Counted from the stretch's first letter, positions 9,701-17,157 are shown. The stretch is 64,000 nucleotides of DNA from Bacillus sp. ISL-55 (GCF_018613155.1 NZ_JAGGQU010000021.1:1-64000); one strand, 5' to 3'. The notes: generated by a model not told the origin, from the sequence alone. Program-made: numbers and translations.

Positions 9701-9904
9701 CTGGGTTTCATCCCCGCCGCCTTCTTGTTTCCTTACCTCATCCATGATTTTACCGGCCAATGTTGATGAGTACTCATCAGGCACTGTGATCTGCCCTTTT
9801 TCCCGGACAAGTTCCGCCATATTCGGTGCGGCCATGAAAAGGCCTGCAGCCACCAAAATCCACGCAATAAGGACTAACCATTTTTGCTTAATTATGAATT
9901 TCAC
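6785..9904 (-). CDS. MMPL/RND-family exporter with long periplasm-facing coiled coil
   Basis: A protein of 1039 residues from the GTG start chosen here. Two homologous membrane halves are visible: a TM helix near the N-terminus, then blocks of five to six helices around 190-370 and 860-1030. Each contains a GTDYCIL or GVDYSIF signature. Between them lies an external segment of about 400 residues rich in heptad-like GL/I/Q/N patterns. The architecture matches Bacillus YdgH/YdfJ-type MMPL proteins, which export lipophilic or toxic compounds. The GTG at 9904 follows AGGGTGG and starts one base after the marR stop; the longer in-frame ATG at 9931 lies inside marR. The MarR gene ahead likely represses both. 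The substrate is unknown. Confidence 0.9.
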   Translation of the reverse strand: MKFIIKQKWLVLIAWILVAAGLFMAAPNMAELVREKGQITVPDEYSSTLAGKIMDEVRKQEGGGDETQVALVFHSEKKLTQEEIKEAEKAISELEKNSEEIGITDILTHFNEESLKDQLVSEDGKSILTSVTVSWNDREPAEVSKLLYETIENVDVDYYYTSQWLINEDLMNSSEEGLKKTEGITVVFILVVLLLVFRSVVAPVIPLLTVGMSYLVSQSIVAMLVDQFNFPLSNYTQIFLVAVLFGIGTDYCILLLSRFKEEMTHHESVPAAIVATYKNAGRTVFFSGVAVMIGFAAIGFSQFILYQSAAAVAIGVAMLLLGLFTIVPFFMAVLGQKIFWPSKQSAEHGESKLWGTVGSFSLARPFLSLLIVAAVCVPFLFAYDGELSYNSLDEISGDVNSIKAFNAIADSFGPGESMPTQVILKNDERMDSAEYIELAEKISSELEKVDLVDTVRSVTRPTGEPIEDFFVSKQAETLGSGLGEGKEGLDKISEGLQEAEAELSKSAPELEGAADGINQLINGTTEIKSGLGEIQNNLAKIENGIRQGSVGSDQIQAGLAEAKAGAEALLAGYQELQGKYVEMQTGLAKIEAGYKEADAGVAQLSNGISETNGQLFSYLENRDGTLKTDGDYQKLKGALGIYQQKLAGASDGINELNQKLALITGGMAQTNEVFAGALTQQANFGPGLQQLIDGIEQQQAELNQLADGQGQIVANFPKLSDGLTGINAGQQQLLSGFGGLGGQLSQLTNGLSQSTDGLNQVSEGLVSAQEYLDGLAESDSKGFYLPADVLESEEFTQVFDVYMSNDRKVMTMDVIFEANPYSNEAMAQVAEIEEAVKRATKGTKLENADVAIGGITSTNADLDTMSGQDYSRTVILMLLGIGIILVFLFRSIIMPIYIIGSLILTYYTAMAVNEVIYVDILGYSGISWAVPFFAFVILVALGVDYSIFLMDRFNEYKNLSISEAMLLSMKKMGTVIISAAIILGGTFAAMMPSGMMSLLQIASILLVGLFLYAFIMLPLFIPVLVKNFGEANWWPFKRA

Positions 9905-9905
9905 G

Positions 9906-10361
9906 TTATTCCACCCTGCTCTTTCTATCAATTAAAATATCATTCAGCTTGTCGTACATCTTCAGGAAACTGACGATTTCATCCTGGTCAAACTGCGTAA
10001 TGAACGATTCAACAAGGGCATGAATCCGCTCCTCTGTCTTTTGGAACAGGTCATTTCCTTTGTCGGTCAATGCCAGATAAACAAGGCGCCGGTCATTTTC
10101 ATCCCTCGTTCTCTGAATGAGGCCTTTCTCCCACAAGCGCGTAATAATCGCGGTGATTGCGCTTTTTTTTACATCAAAAACTCCCGCCAGCTCAGAGGAT
10201 GTGCATGAACCTACTTTGTTGATATACCGCAGTGTATAATGCTGGTCATTAGTTAGATCAGAACCTATTTCTTCCTTGATCAAACCTTCGGCAATCTTGT
10301 TGACCGAAAATGAAACATGGATATAATGGTCCACTAAATCCTTGATCGATTTCTCACACAT
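9906..10361 (-). CDS. MarR-family transcriptional regulator
   Basis: A 151-residue winged-helix protein. Residues about 50-100 contain the MarR recognition region (SSELAGVFDVKKSAITAII) and the wing with RTRDENDRRLVYLALT, the DxRxxxxxLT hallmark of MarR proteins. It would bind a palindromic operator as a dimer and be released by a ligand. It is the first gene of a two-gene operon with the MMPL exporter, one base apart, so autoregulation and control of efflux are expected. The layout resembles B. subtilis ydgG-ydgH. Confidence 0.9.
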   Translation of the reverse strand: MCEKSIKDLVDHYIHVSFSVNKIAEGLIKEEIGSDLTNDQHYTLRYINKVGSCTSSELAGVFDVKKSAITAIITRLWEKGLIQRTRDENDRRLVYLALTDKGNDLFQKTEERIHALVESFITQFDQDEIVSFLKMYDKLNDILIDRKSRVE

Positions 10362-10399
10362 GTTTATATATTCACCCCGTCTAAAACTTATTCCACACC

Positions 10400-10430
10400 T
10401 TAACTGTTCAACTGTTTAACTATTAACCCT
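10400..10430 (-). promoter_or_regulatory. Candidate MarR operator upstream of the marR-MMPL operon
   Basis: TTAACTGTT, CAACTGTTTAA and TTAACC-like steps repeat every 7-8 bp, giving overlapping near-palindromes of the size MarR proteins bind. It lies about 40 bp upstream of the marR start. Confidence 0.45.
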
Positions 10431-10480
10431 TTTAACTTTAATCCTAATCAATTCCTATTGTCAATATGAAAACAAAAAAA

Positions 10481-10508
10481 GACTGCCAGGTTTAAAACCA
10501 GGACAGTC
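10481..10508 (-). terminator. Terminator of cwlJ
   Basis: On the minus strand GACTGTCCTGGTTT and AAACCTGGCAGTC form a long stem followed by seven T residues. Confidence 0.85.
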
Positions 10509-10515
10509 CAGCTAT

Positions 10516-10944
10516 TTAAAAGGTGTTATAAATATTCGCACACTCTTCACCTGTTGGCTCATAAAAACAATGAAGCTTAAATCGGCCGACATGCGGCTGA
10601 TTGTACCATGTTGGCGGACAATCCCCAGGTGGGCGGAAATACCACAGGCTGAATTTTGCCGGCCAAAGTCTCTCCCCTTTAAGCGCACGCCTTGCGAGTC
10701 TTTTCTCAGACTCTCTTGCCCGCTGATAAAAATAACCCTTTTGCGTTGCTTCAAAAGCATGCTCCTGATAAATCATCTGCGGCACGGTCCTTAACCCCTT
10801 AAAATCAGAACAGTTCGCACGTATCCGGTTAATCCCTACGTTTCCCACCATCAGCATTCCCTGCTGCCCTTCAGCCTCAGCCTCCGCTCGCAACAATCGG
10901 GCCAACAAATCGACATCAGCGTCCGTATGCTTCACAACTGCCAT
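10516..10944 (-). CDS. cwlJ: Spore cortex-lytic enzyme CwlJ
   Basis: A 142-residue protein, the usual CwlJ length, starting MAVVKHTDADVDLLARLLRA and ending with the conserved CANIYNTF. The SleB/CwlJ hydrolase domain fills the protein: RAEAEAEGQQGML with the catalytic Glu, VGNVGINR, RRALKGERLWPAKFSLW. CwlJ degrades cortex peptidoglycan containing muramic delta-lactam during germination, acting in the spore coat and normally needing GerQ. No gerQ follows here. There is no signal peptide, as expected for a mother-cell-made coat protein. The start follows GGAGG. It shows that the organism sporulates. Confidence 0.95.
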   Translation of the reverse strand: MAVVKHTDADVDLLARLLRAEAEAEGQQGMLMVGNVGINRIRANCSDFKGLRTVPQMIYQEHAFEATQKGYFYQRARESEKRLARRALKGERLWPAKFSLWYFRPPGDCPPTWYNQPHVGRFKLHCFYEPTGEECANIYNTF

Positions 10945-11048
10945 GGTTAAAACCTCCAGCCTTTAATATTACATCTTATTTTCAGAAGGCTTGTGCTATC
11001 ACTAATATTCCGTGTCAAGCATTTCTGGCAGCAAGCTTTTTTTCATAC

Positions 11049-11156
11049 TCACCAAGAATAAGGGTATGGGGCATAGTATGGATAACCAAAATCATATCCA
11101 TAGATCGGACTGAACAGCACTGCAACAAGCAGTCCCGCGGCTAAGGTTACTAAAGA
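11049..11156 (-). pseudogene. Tyr-rich small reading frame lacking a start codon
   Basis: An open frame of 35 codons reads a hydrophobic run (LVTLAAGLLVAVLFSP) followed by a tail rich in Tyr, Pro and Gly (YGYDFGYPYYAPYPYSW) and a stop. This composition resembles small spore-coat peptides of Bacilli. It begins directly after a TAA and has no ATG, GTG or TTG at its head, so it is probably a decayed or truncated gene. The rest of the 10945-11316 gap is AT-rich. Confidence 0.35.
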
Positions 11157-11278
11157 TTACGCAAAAACAAAGAAATTTTCTGGGTGTTTATCCACTCATC
11201 AAAAGTTTTATAGGTATTTGTCCATTTTCCGGCAGAATATCCTCTCTCAATATAAATGAACATTTGGGCCAAAGACTG

Positions 11279-11287
11279 CATATAGTA
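11279..11287 (+). promoter_or_regulatory. Sigma-K-like -10 element (CATATAGTA)
   Basis: CATATAGTA fits the sigma-K -10 pattern CATANNNTA and lies 30 bp before a spore-type gene. The matching -35 (an AC around 11259) is weak, so this is only suggestive. Confidence 0.35.
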
Positions 11288-11316
11288 CCTCAAAGACGGA
11301 ATAAGGATGAAATATT

Positions 11317-11586
11317 ATGCCAGTCACAATAAACCTCTTTTATTTCAAAGTTAATAGTGTTTCGGGAAATGGCTCCATTACCATTGGATCAGCAATCCAT
11401 AACAGCCATACAGCCAATGATAAGTCACAAGGAATAAATTCTTCTTTTGGAGATGCCTCACCAACTGAAGCATTAATGGATAATGTCTATATTGATCCGG
11501 ATGTAAATGACCAAGCTGCGATTGCCACGGCAGATTCAACCTATCAGGGAGTTCCGCTGGCCCCAATTGATGAACCCATTATTTAA
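11317..11586 (+). CDS. GerPA/GerPF-family spore protein, copy 1
   Basis: An 89-residue protein with the GerPA/GerPF pattern: a short beta strand (INLFYFKVNSVSGNGSITIG), then NSHTAN and an F-G-D turn (SSFGD). Family members are small spore-coat proteins needed for germinants to reach their receptors. It is unlike the six-gene gerP operon; it has an acidic, Pro-containing C-terminal extension. The start follows AAGGATG. A close paralogue lies 120 bp downstream, followed by an Hsp20, all on the same strand, suggesting a sporulation cluster. The precise role is unknown. Confidence 0.7.
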   Translation: MPVTINLFYFKVNSVSGNGSITIGSAIHNSHTANDKSQGINSSFGDASPTEALMDNVYIDPDVNDQAAIATADSTYQGVPLAPIDEPII

Positions 11587-11706
11587 TCCCATAATGATTA
11601 CATGGAGGGTTCGCTTTCAAAAGTCTGTCACCTCTTGACTGAATAAATAACCTGGAAGACAGTTAGAAGTCAAACAGCTGCTTTGAGGAAGATAAGGAGG
11701 TTTTCG

Positions 11707-11949
11707 ATGCCTTACCAAATAAATATTTTTAATATCAAAGTGAATGGAATCGCTCAAAACGGAAACCTGGATGTTGGGCCAACAGTCCATAATAGCCACA
11801 CGGCTAACAGCAAAAATTTTGGGGTCAATTTTTCACTAGGTGATTTATCGCCAGCATCTTCCATCCAGAATACCGGAATTCTGGATCCGGACGTCAGTGA
11901 CCAGGATCAAATTGCCAACCCTTCTGCCCCGATTGCGAATCAAATATAG
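11707..11949 (+). CDS. GerPA/GerPF-family spore protein, copy 2
   Basis: An 80-residue paralogue of the preceding gene. It shares IFNIKVNGIAQNGNLDVGP, then VHNSHTANSKNFGVN and a SLGD turn, and a tail with DPDVSDQDQIA matching DPDVNDQAAIA in copy 1. The ATG at 11707 follows AAGGAGG with six bases of spacing; an upstream in-frame ATG at 11683 has no ribosome site, so the shorter form is preferred. The Hsp20 gene begins 24 bases later, suggesting co-transcription. Confidence 0.7.
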   Translation: MPYQINIFNIKVNGIAQNGNLDVGPTVHNSHTANSKNFGVNFSLGDLSPASSIQNTGILDPDVSDQDQIANPSAPIANQI

Positions 11950-11973
11950 AATTCTCACTGGGGGTGCCATGAG

Positions 11974-12417
11974 ATGGATATGGAAAAAGTGAAAATGTGG
12001 CTTGAGTTGACGAATAAATATCAAAAAGACGATTTTTGGCGGGGGCTATTCAATCATGGTATCCCGGAGAGAGTGGTCAAAGCAGGTGAAGATTTTCCTT
12101 TATATGATATATACAAAAATGATTCAGCCATCTGCTTGATCATTGAACTGCCCGGCTTGGGCAAAAGCGACCTCTCTGTGGTTCTAAGAAATAAGGAGAC
12201 TCTGGTGGTGAAAGGAAGATCCAGATCCTTGTTCCCTCCTGATATGGAGGTTAAAAAAGAAAGGTTTTATGGTGAATTTGAGCGCCTGATTCCCCTTCCT
12301 GAACCTGCCGAGGCGAGGTTCATTCAATCCAGCTTCCATGATGGCATTTTGCAGGTCACATACCCACGGCAGGTTGCTGCTAATGCAGACAGCCAGCAAG
12401 ATGACAAAATACTATAA
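11974..12417 (+). CDS. Small heat-shock protein (Hsp20/alpha-crystallin), possibly a spore coat type
   Basis: A 147-residue protein with an alpha-crystallin domain in residues about 45-130: YDIYKNDSAICLIIELPGLGKSDLSV, KETLVVKGR, ERFYGEFERLIPLPEP and a closing DGILQVTYP, where the family usually has GVL and a C-terminal IXI/V motif (here weak). Such proteins are ATP-independent holdases. Because it follows two GerPA/F-like genes, a spore-coat role like that of CotP or CotM is plausible. GGGGTG lies nine bases before the start. Confidence 0.8.
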   Translation: MDMEKVKMWLELTNKYQKDDFWRGLFNHGIPERVVKAGEDFPLYDIYKNDSAICLIIELPGLGKSDLSVVLRNKETLVVKGRSRSLFPPDMEVKKERFYGEFERLIPLPEPAEARFIQSSFHDGILQVTYPRQVAANADSQQDDKIL

Positions 12418-12531
12418 GTGTTCCTCGCCAAAAATATTCATCATTTTCCGAAGCGTTTTTGGACATTTTTTTTCGGGTAAAGTCTTAATACCTTTCCAAG
12501 GTGCAACCAAAACAATCAAGGAGGTATTAAG

Positions 12532-12798
12532 ATGGCTCAAAAAAAGAATGAAAATATGGAACGTGAAGATTATTTCAAGGACCGCGCTGGAACGGATAAT
12601 GCAAGATTCCACGCCGTGCCCCATGATGAAGAGGGGTGGGCTGTCAAAAAAGAGGGACAAGATGATCCTGAACTTACCACTGGTTCAAAATCCGAGGCAG
12701 TGAAGGAAGCAAAAAGATTGGCTGAAGAAGCTGGCACTATGGCCTACATCCATGATGAGGATGGGAAGATTGATGACCAGTTTAACTACAGCAACTAG
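12532..12798 (+). CDS. DUF2188-type small protein
   Basis: An 88-residue hydrophilic protein. The core reads FHAVPHDEEGWAVKKEG, then SEAVKEAKRLAEE and an IHDEDGKI beta strand, the layout of DUF2188 domains (beta-beta-alpha-beta, function unknown, often in stress or spore contexts). AAGGAGG precedes the ATG. It has its own upstream gap of 110 bp and ends before a bidirectional terminator. No function is assigned. Confidence 0.75.
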   Translation: MAQKKNENMEREDYFKDRAGTDNARFHAVPHDEEGWAVKKEGQDDPELTTGSKSEAVKEAKRLAEEAGTMAYIHDEDGKIDDQFNYSN

Positions 12799-12862
12799 TC
12801 GTTGATTTTTTTCAACGACAATGTTGTTCCTTTTGCTAAAAATATGAATCTCAGACAAAATT

Positions 12863-12890
12863 AAAGCCTTGCACATTGCTGCAAGGCTTT
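12863..12890. terminator. Bidirectional terminator
   Basis: AAAGCCTTGC and GCAAGGCTTT form a 10-bp stem between convergent genes. Confidence 0.8.
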
Positions 12891-12897
12891 AAGTCTA

Positions 12898-13461
12898 TTA
12901 TGATTTAAAAACATCGTGATCGACATAACGCTCGCCGTTCAGTTCGCTGATGACATTGATGGCGACCTTCGCACCGTCTCCAGCTGTGATGATTGTGTGC
13001 ATGCTTACGCCTGCGCAAGTGCCTGCAGCCCAAACGCCTTCTACATTTGTTTTACCAGCAGCATCGACATCAAAAATCGTCTTGATTCTTGGCTCTGTGC
13101 CGTCTTTTGTTGCAAGACCTGAGGCTTCAGCTACATCAGTCATCATGCCTGACGCGATGATGACGTGCTTTGCTTCATACTCGCCATTTTCCGTTACCAC
13201 TTTAACGCCGCTGTCAGATTTACTGACAGAAGTCACTGTCGTTTCAACGAATTCAGCACCGTGTTTTTTGGCTTGATTGATGCCCGTTTCAACTAAGTCT
13301 GGTCCTGCAATTTCAGGTGCTCCGTAGTGGTTCTCCATCCAGGCACGCTTCGTTACGCTTTTATTGTTATCCAGCACGATTGTTTTCTTGCCAGCCTTTG
13401 CTGTGAAAATCGCTGCGCTTCCGCCAGCTGGGCCTGCTCCGATAATTGCTACATCATACAT
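12898..13461 (-). CDS. Single-domain FAD-dependent oxidoreductase, thioredoxin-reductase-like
   Basis: A 187-residue protein, much shorter than thioredoxin reductases (about 316). It begins with the FAD Rossmann motif [19 protein letters not shown] and ends with the second FAD motif GVWAAGTCAGVSMHTIITAGDGA. The inserted NADPH domain and the CxxC redox centre are absent: residue 75-85 runs straight from one half of the FAD domain into the other. A functional partner supplying electrons would be needed. The gene is monocistronic. Similar short proteins exist in Bacilli; their function is not known to me. Compare the full-length trxB at 41239. Confidence 0.72.
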   Translation of the reverse strand: MYDVAIIGAGPAGGSAAIFTAKAGKKTIVLDNNKSVTKRAWMENHYGAPEIAGPDLVETGINQAKKHGAEFVETTVTSVSKSDSGVKVVTENGEYEAKHVIIASGMMTDVAEASGLATKDGTEPRIKTIFDVDAAGKTNVEGVWAAGTCAGVSMHTIITAGDGAKVAINVISELNGERYVDHDVFKS

Positions 13462-13556
13462 AGGAAAATTCCTCCTTTTCTCTATTTCAATATAATCATA
13501 ACAGATATCCTTCTATAAACGAAAGTTTTAAAACTAGGAGTTTTATTACAAAGAAA

Positions 13557-13573
13557 CTCACCCATTTGGATGA
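13557..13573 (-). terminator. Weak terminator of the orphan permease
   Basis: On the minus strand CTCATCC-AAAT-GGGTGAG is followed by TTTCTTTG. Confidence 0.45.
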
Positions 13574-13574
13574 G

Positions 13575-14489
13575 CTACTCTAGCTTAATACGCGGGTCCA
13601 CCACACCATAGAGGATATCGGCAATCATGTTCCCAATAATCATGATGGTGGAGAACATCATCGTCAGATTCATCACCATCGCATGGTCCCGCATGTTTAT
13701 CGACTTGATGAACAGCTGGCCGATTCCTGGATAAGTAAAAATCGTTTCCACAATGATTGCTCCATTCACGATATTGACTAAATCTATTCCCAGAAAAGTG
13801 ACGATTGGAATCAGGGAATTTTTTAAAATGTGGACATTATAAATCCTCTTATCCGAAACACCAATGGATTTTGCCGTTCTGACAAATTCCTTTCGGCTGT
13901 TTTCGACGATATCATCTCTCAAAAATTGTGTGTATGTAGCTGTCCCGACAATTCCCAATACAGTTGCCGGCAAAATGAGATGATGGATCCTGTCCAGCCA
14001 GTATTCCCATGTCCCTTCAGGCACAGTGATATCGACCGAGCCATTGGAGGGAAACCAGTTCAGCTCGAACGAAAAGAAATAGATCGAGTAAACAGAAACA
14101 ACAATCAACGGCAGGGAAAGTCCAGTATAATTCAACCCGCTGATCAGCCTGTCCCCCAGTGTATTAGGGTTCCGGCCAGCGTACCTTCCCATGAAAAAAG
14201 ACAACACATAGGTAATCAGCAAGGATACAATTCCGAGAACAAGGGTATTGGTCATTTTTTCCCGAAGAATCAGCGAAACTGGCACACGATAATACGACGA
14301 CATTCCAAGATCGCCCGTCAGAAAACTGCCAATCCACTTTTTATATTCCATCCATAGAATAGTAAGTTCATAATCAGTCCCCATCACCCCAGGCATCATC
14401 ATGAACAAAAAGAAGACAACCATTGAGGTCAGCAGCAAACTAGGAACGGCGATCAAGATTCTTTTTAAGGAAAAAATCAATACTTTCAT
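13575..14489 (-). CDS. Oligopeptide/nickel-type ABC transporter permease (DppB/OppB family), orphan
   Basis: A 304-residue protein with six predicted helices. The EAA loop lies near residues 200-235 (RTAKSIGVSDKRIYNVHILKNSLIP), and the C-terminus has the DppB-type TIFTYPGIGQLF and DPRIKLE ends. The ATG at 14489 follows GAGAGGG; the longer ATG at 14504 lacks a site. Such permeases work with a second permease, two ATPases and a binding protein, none of which is adjacent. It may serve a system encoded elsewhere or be a remnant. The reading frame itself is intact. Confidence 0.82.
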   Translation of the reverse strand: MKVLIFSLKRILIAVPSLLLTSMVVFFLFMMMPGVMGTDYELTILWMEYKKWIGSFLTGDLGMSSYYRVPVSLILREKMTNTLVLGIVSLLITYVLSFFMGRYAGRNPNTLGDRLISGLNYTGLSLPLIVVSVYSIYFFSFELNWFPSNGSVDITVPEGTWEYWLDRIHHLILPATVLGIVGTATYTQFLRDDIVENSRKEFVRTAKSIGVSDKRIYNVHILKNSLIPIVTFLGIDLVNIVNGAIIVETIFTYPGIGQLFIKSINMRDHAMVMNLTMMFSTIMIIGNMIADILYGVVDPRIKLE

Positions 14490-14723
14490 AGCAAACCCTC
14501 TCAAGCATCAGCTGTTTTAATCATGAAGAACTCGAAACAAGGCAGCACCAACTAGCTGCCCAGATTCATTTTTCATTACCTTTATTTTACTGATGAAATA
14601 CATATTTTCATATACAAAATTTATTAGAGTGTTTTTCTAACCATATATACGCCAGCAGAGAATATGTTAAAGTAAGAGTGTGAACTGGAAAAATTGAACT
14701 ATTTAATGATTGGAGGAGAGCAT

Positions 14724-15458
14724 ATGAGAGAGCTTTTTGTGCCGGGTACAGAAGATGTCTTTCAGTTATTTTCTAGTGTTCATCTATATACACTTGGAGC
14801 TTTCCTGCTTTTGATCATGTTGCTCTTCTTGTTCCGAAAACCGTTAAGAAATCCCAGTATCAATCGTATTGCACGGGTTGGATTATTTCTAGTTCTGATT
14901 ATTTCTGAAATTAGCCTGCAGGCTTGGCTATGGTGGAGCGGCCATTGGAGCTATCAATATTCGCTGCCCCTTCACCTGAGCAGTATCTCACTCATCCTCT
15001 CTGCCATTTTACTTTTAACTAAAAGTTATAGATTATTTGAATTCACCTATTTTGTCGGTGTCGGCAGCGCAATGCAGGCAATGATCACGCCTGACATCAG
15101 CCTGTATACTTTCCCTCACTACCGCTATGTCCATTTCTTCATTTCACATGGCGGAACAGTGATTGCCAACCTGTTCATGGTGTTTGTTGCAGGATACAGA
15201 CCGACCGGGAAATCCATCTGGAAAGCATTTCTCTGGTTGAACGTCTATACACTCATCGTCTTCATCGTCAACTTTTTGATTGAAGGAAACTATATGTACA
15301 TTTCCGAAAAGCCGGTCAATCCATCCATTATTGACTATCTCGGACCGTGGCCATGGTATATCCTTTCCCTGGAGGTTATTGCGCTGATCACCTTTGTGAT
15401 TTTGTATTTCCCGTTCTGGGTTGCCAGGCAGATGAATCGGGAAAATCAGCATAACTAG
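14724..15458 (+). CDS. YwaF-family integral membrane protein
   Basis: A 244-residue protein with about seven hydrophobic helices. It has LPLHLSSISLI (a conserved family stretch), ITPDISLYTFPHYRYVHFFISHGG, and a C-terminal GPWPWYILSLE helix; His residues in the helices are typical. The family (B. subtilis YwaF, TIGR02206) has no known function. The ATG at 14724 follows TGGAGGAG and is preferred to the upstream in-frame ATG at 14694. It is divergent from the permease and ends at a shared terminator. Confidence 0.85.
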   Translation: MRELFVPGTEDVFQLFSSVHLYTLGAFLLLIMLLFLFRKPLRNPSINRIARVGLFLVLIISEISLQAWLWWSGHWSYQYSLPLHLSSISLILSAILLLTKSYRLFEFTYFVGVGSAMQAMITPDISLYTFPHYRYVHFFISHGGTVIANLFMVFVAGYRPTGKSIWKAFLWLNVYTLIVFIVNFLIEGNYMYISEKPVNPSIIDYLGPWPWYILSLEVIALITFVILYFPFWVARQMNRENQHN

Positions 15459-15499
15459 ATACGGAACCTTAATTGCTTTCTGGACCAAAAGACAGCAAA

Positions 15500-15524
15500 A
15501 AGCCCAGAGATGATCTCCGGGCTT
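15500..15524. terminator. Bidirectional terminator between ywaF-like and hpaB-like genes
   Basis: AAGCCCAGAGA-tga-TCTCCGGGCTT is a near-perfect stem with T-rich flanks. Confidence 0.75.
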
Positions 15525-15541
15525 AATCATTTTTCTCCCTT

Positions 15542-16978
15542 TCAACTTTTCAATAAATCATTCACCAAATCCACCGCTGATTTCTTGTCATACTGATTAT
15601 ACAGGCCCACTGAAATCCGGGCCGGATCACCGAAAAAGAATCGCTCGTAAATCGTTTCCCTTCCTGCAAAAGCACTTGAGCACATATCCCATACCAATCT
15701 GAACAATCGGACTCTTTCCTTCGCTTCCGTCTCTGCTCCCTGGAGATATAAGTCCAGGTCACTTCTTAGATCGGAGTTAAAATCATTGCTTGTCGGAATG
15801 GTGATGGTTCCGCTGGCTCCCAGCAACTGAAGGATTTCTACGAATCTTGGATAAAGCTTTGGAAACATCAGACTCGCAACAGTAAGAGAGCTGGCATCTG
15901 GTACCATCAAGCCGGAACTATTTTCCCTCGCCTGCATTTCCGAGGATAAAAGCAGCCCTTTCATGATTTCCACACCACATATAATTTCACTGATTTTTTC
16001 TTTTACATGCTGATATTCGCCAATCCCGATCGTTTCCGTGATTAATTGGGCAGTTCCCAGGAACAGCCTTGATTTTGTTAGCTGCCTTGATAATGTCTGA
16101 TGAACCAGGAAGGTATAAAAATCCGTTTCGTTGTAGAGATTCATGGCTGCATTAAGATCCTTATATAAAAATACCCTTTCCCATGGCACAAAGGTGTTAT
16201 CGAAAATCACGATCGTATCCATTTCCTCAAACCGTGACCCGAGCGGATGGTCAAAATGGGATTCATTATAGACAAAGGATTCCCGGCAGACAAACTTTAC
16301 ATTTTCTGTATTGCTCGGAATTGAAAAAGCGTATACATAATCCTCCTCGATGAATTTCCCGCCGGCCGGCAAAACCATCAGCTCATCTGTAATGCCGCCT
16401 TGTGTAGCCAACAACCTGGCACCCTTAATAAAAATCCCGTCAGATGTCTCCATGATAACCCGCGCAGAAATAGGCTGCTCCTTATTTTCAAAATACGCGA
16501 GTGAACGATTCACCTGCGGGGTGACATACGTATGAGAGAATGTAAGGTCATTCTCTCTTGCCTTTTCATAAAGATCCCTCACATTCCTGCCTAATTTATT
16601 TTTCCCTTCAAAAACATGTGCTGTAGCACCAAGAGCCATTAAGGCTGTATTCATGTAATCAGGGGTCCTCCCCATCATTCCGCCTGTCAGCTTTGCCCAT
16701 TCCCCGGCAGCAAGCCTCCTGAGTTCCAGATCTTCTTTTCTGGCGGGAGGATGAAAAGACCGGCCAACCCTGTTTCCAGTTGTCGGCGATTTATAGGTCA
16801 TCAGCGGCAAATTTTCCTCTTCCAGCTGAAAATCATACAAGCGGGCCTTGCTATTAATCACTCCCTTAAAGGCAGGATGTTCTAAGATGTCTCCGGTGAT
16901 TTTCTGCCCATCAAACCAGAAATTGCTTTTCAAATCCCTGATTCTTTCTTTCAACTGAGTTCCATTGATTGCAGGCAT
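15542..16978 (-). CDS. 4-hydroxyphenylacetate 3-monooxygenase (HpaB-type) oxygenase component
   Basis: A 478-residue flavin-dependent hydroxylase of the HpaB/YoaI family. Landmarks are SFHPPARKEDLELRR near the N-terminus, the acyl-CoA-dehydrogenase-like fold with THTYVTPQVNRS-like (FSHTYVTPQVNRS), FIKGARLLATQGG, MDTIVIFDNTFVPWERVF and a C-terminal GRETIYERFFFGDP. It hydroxylates a phenol using FADH2 supplied by a separate reductase (HpaC), which is not nearby. The ATG at 16978 follows CAGGAGTGGGG; the longer frame from 17032 has no ribosome site. The true substrate cannot be told from sequence. Confidence 0.85.
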   Translation of the reverse strand: MPAINGTQLKERIRDLKSNFWFDGQKITGDILEHPAFKGVINSKARLYDFQLEEENLPLMTYKSPTTGNRVGRSFHPPARKEDLELRRLAAGEWAKLTGGMMGRTPDYMNTALMALGATAHVFEGKNKLGRNVRDLYEKARENDLTFSHTYVTPQVNRSLAYFENKEQPISARVIMETSDGIFIKGARLLATQGGITDELMVLPAGGKFIEEDYVYAFSIPSNTENVKFVCRESFVYNESHFDHPLGSRFEEMDTIVIFDNTFVPWERVFLYKDLNAAMNLYNETDFYTFLVHQTLSRQLTKSRLFLGTAQLITETIGIGEYQHVKEKISEIICGVEIMKGLLLSSEMQARENSSGLMVPDASSLTVASLMFPKLYPRFVEILQLLGASGTITIPTSNDFNSDLRSDLDLYLQGAETEAKERVRLFRLVWDMCSSAFAGRETIYERFFFGDPARISVGLYNQYDKKSAVDLVNDLLKS

Positions 16979-17024
16979 ATCCCCACTCCTGACTTTTTCT
17001 TGCTTTTTATCGTCATGCCTATAT

Positions 17025-17156
17025 CTATTCAAGCTTTTCTGCCGAATTGCTTGGTTTATTTAAAGAAGAGCGGAAGTAGAGGGATAGCCTGTCCAGAAAT
17101 ATCACGGAAAGTGCAGGTATACTACAAAAAGAAACAAATAACGCGAAAATAGCCAT
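17025..17156 (-). CDS. Possible small membrane protein (43 aa)
   Basis: An open frame starting MAIFALFVSFCSIPALSVIF with one hydrophobic helix and then a polar, basic tail ending SAEKLE. A GGAGG sits nine bases before the ATG, but that GGAGG is also part of the terminator stem of the upstream gene. It ends 47 bases before the HpaB-type start and could be co-transcribed. I recognise no family, so treat it as tentative. Confidence 0.35.
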   Translation of the reverse strand: MAIFALFVSFCSIPALSVIFLDRLSLYFRSSLNKPSNSAEKLE

Positions 17157-17157
17157 G

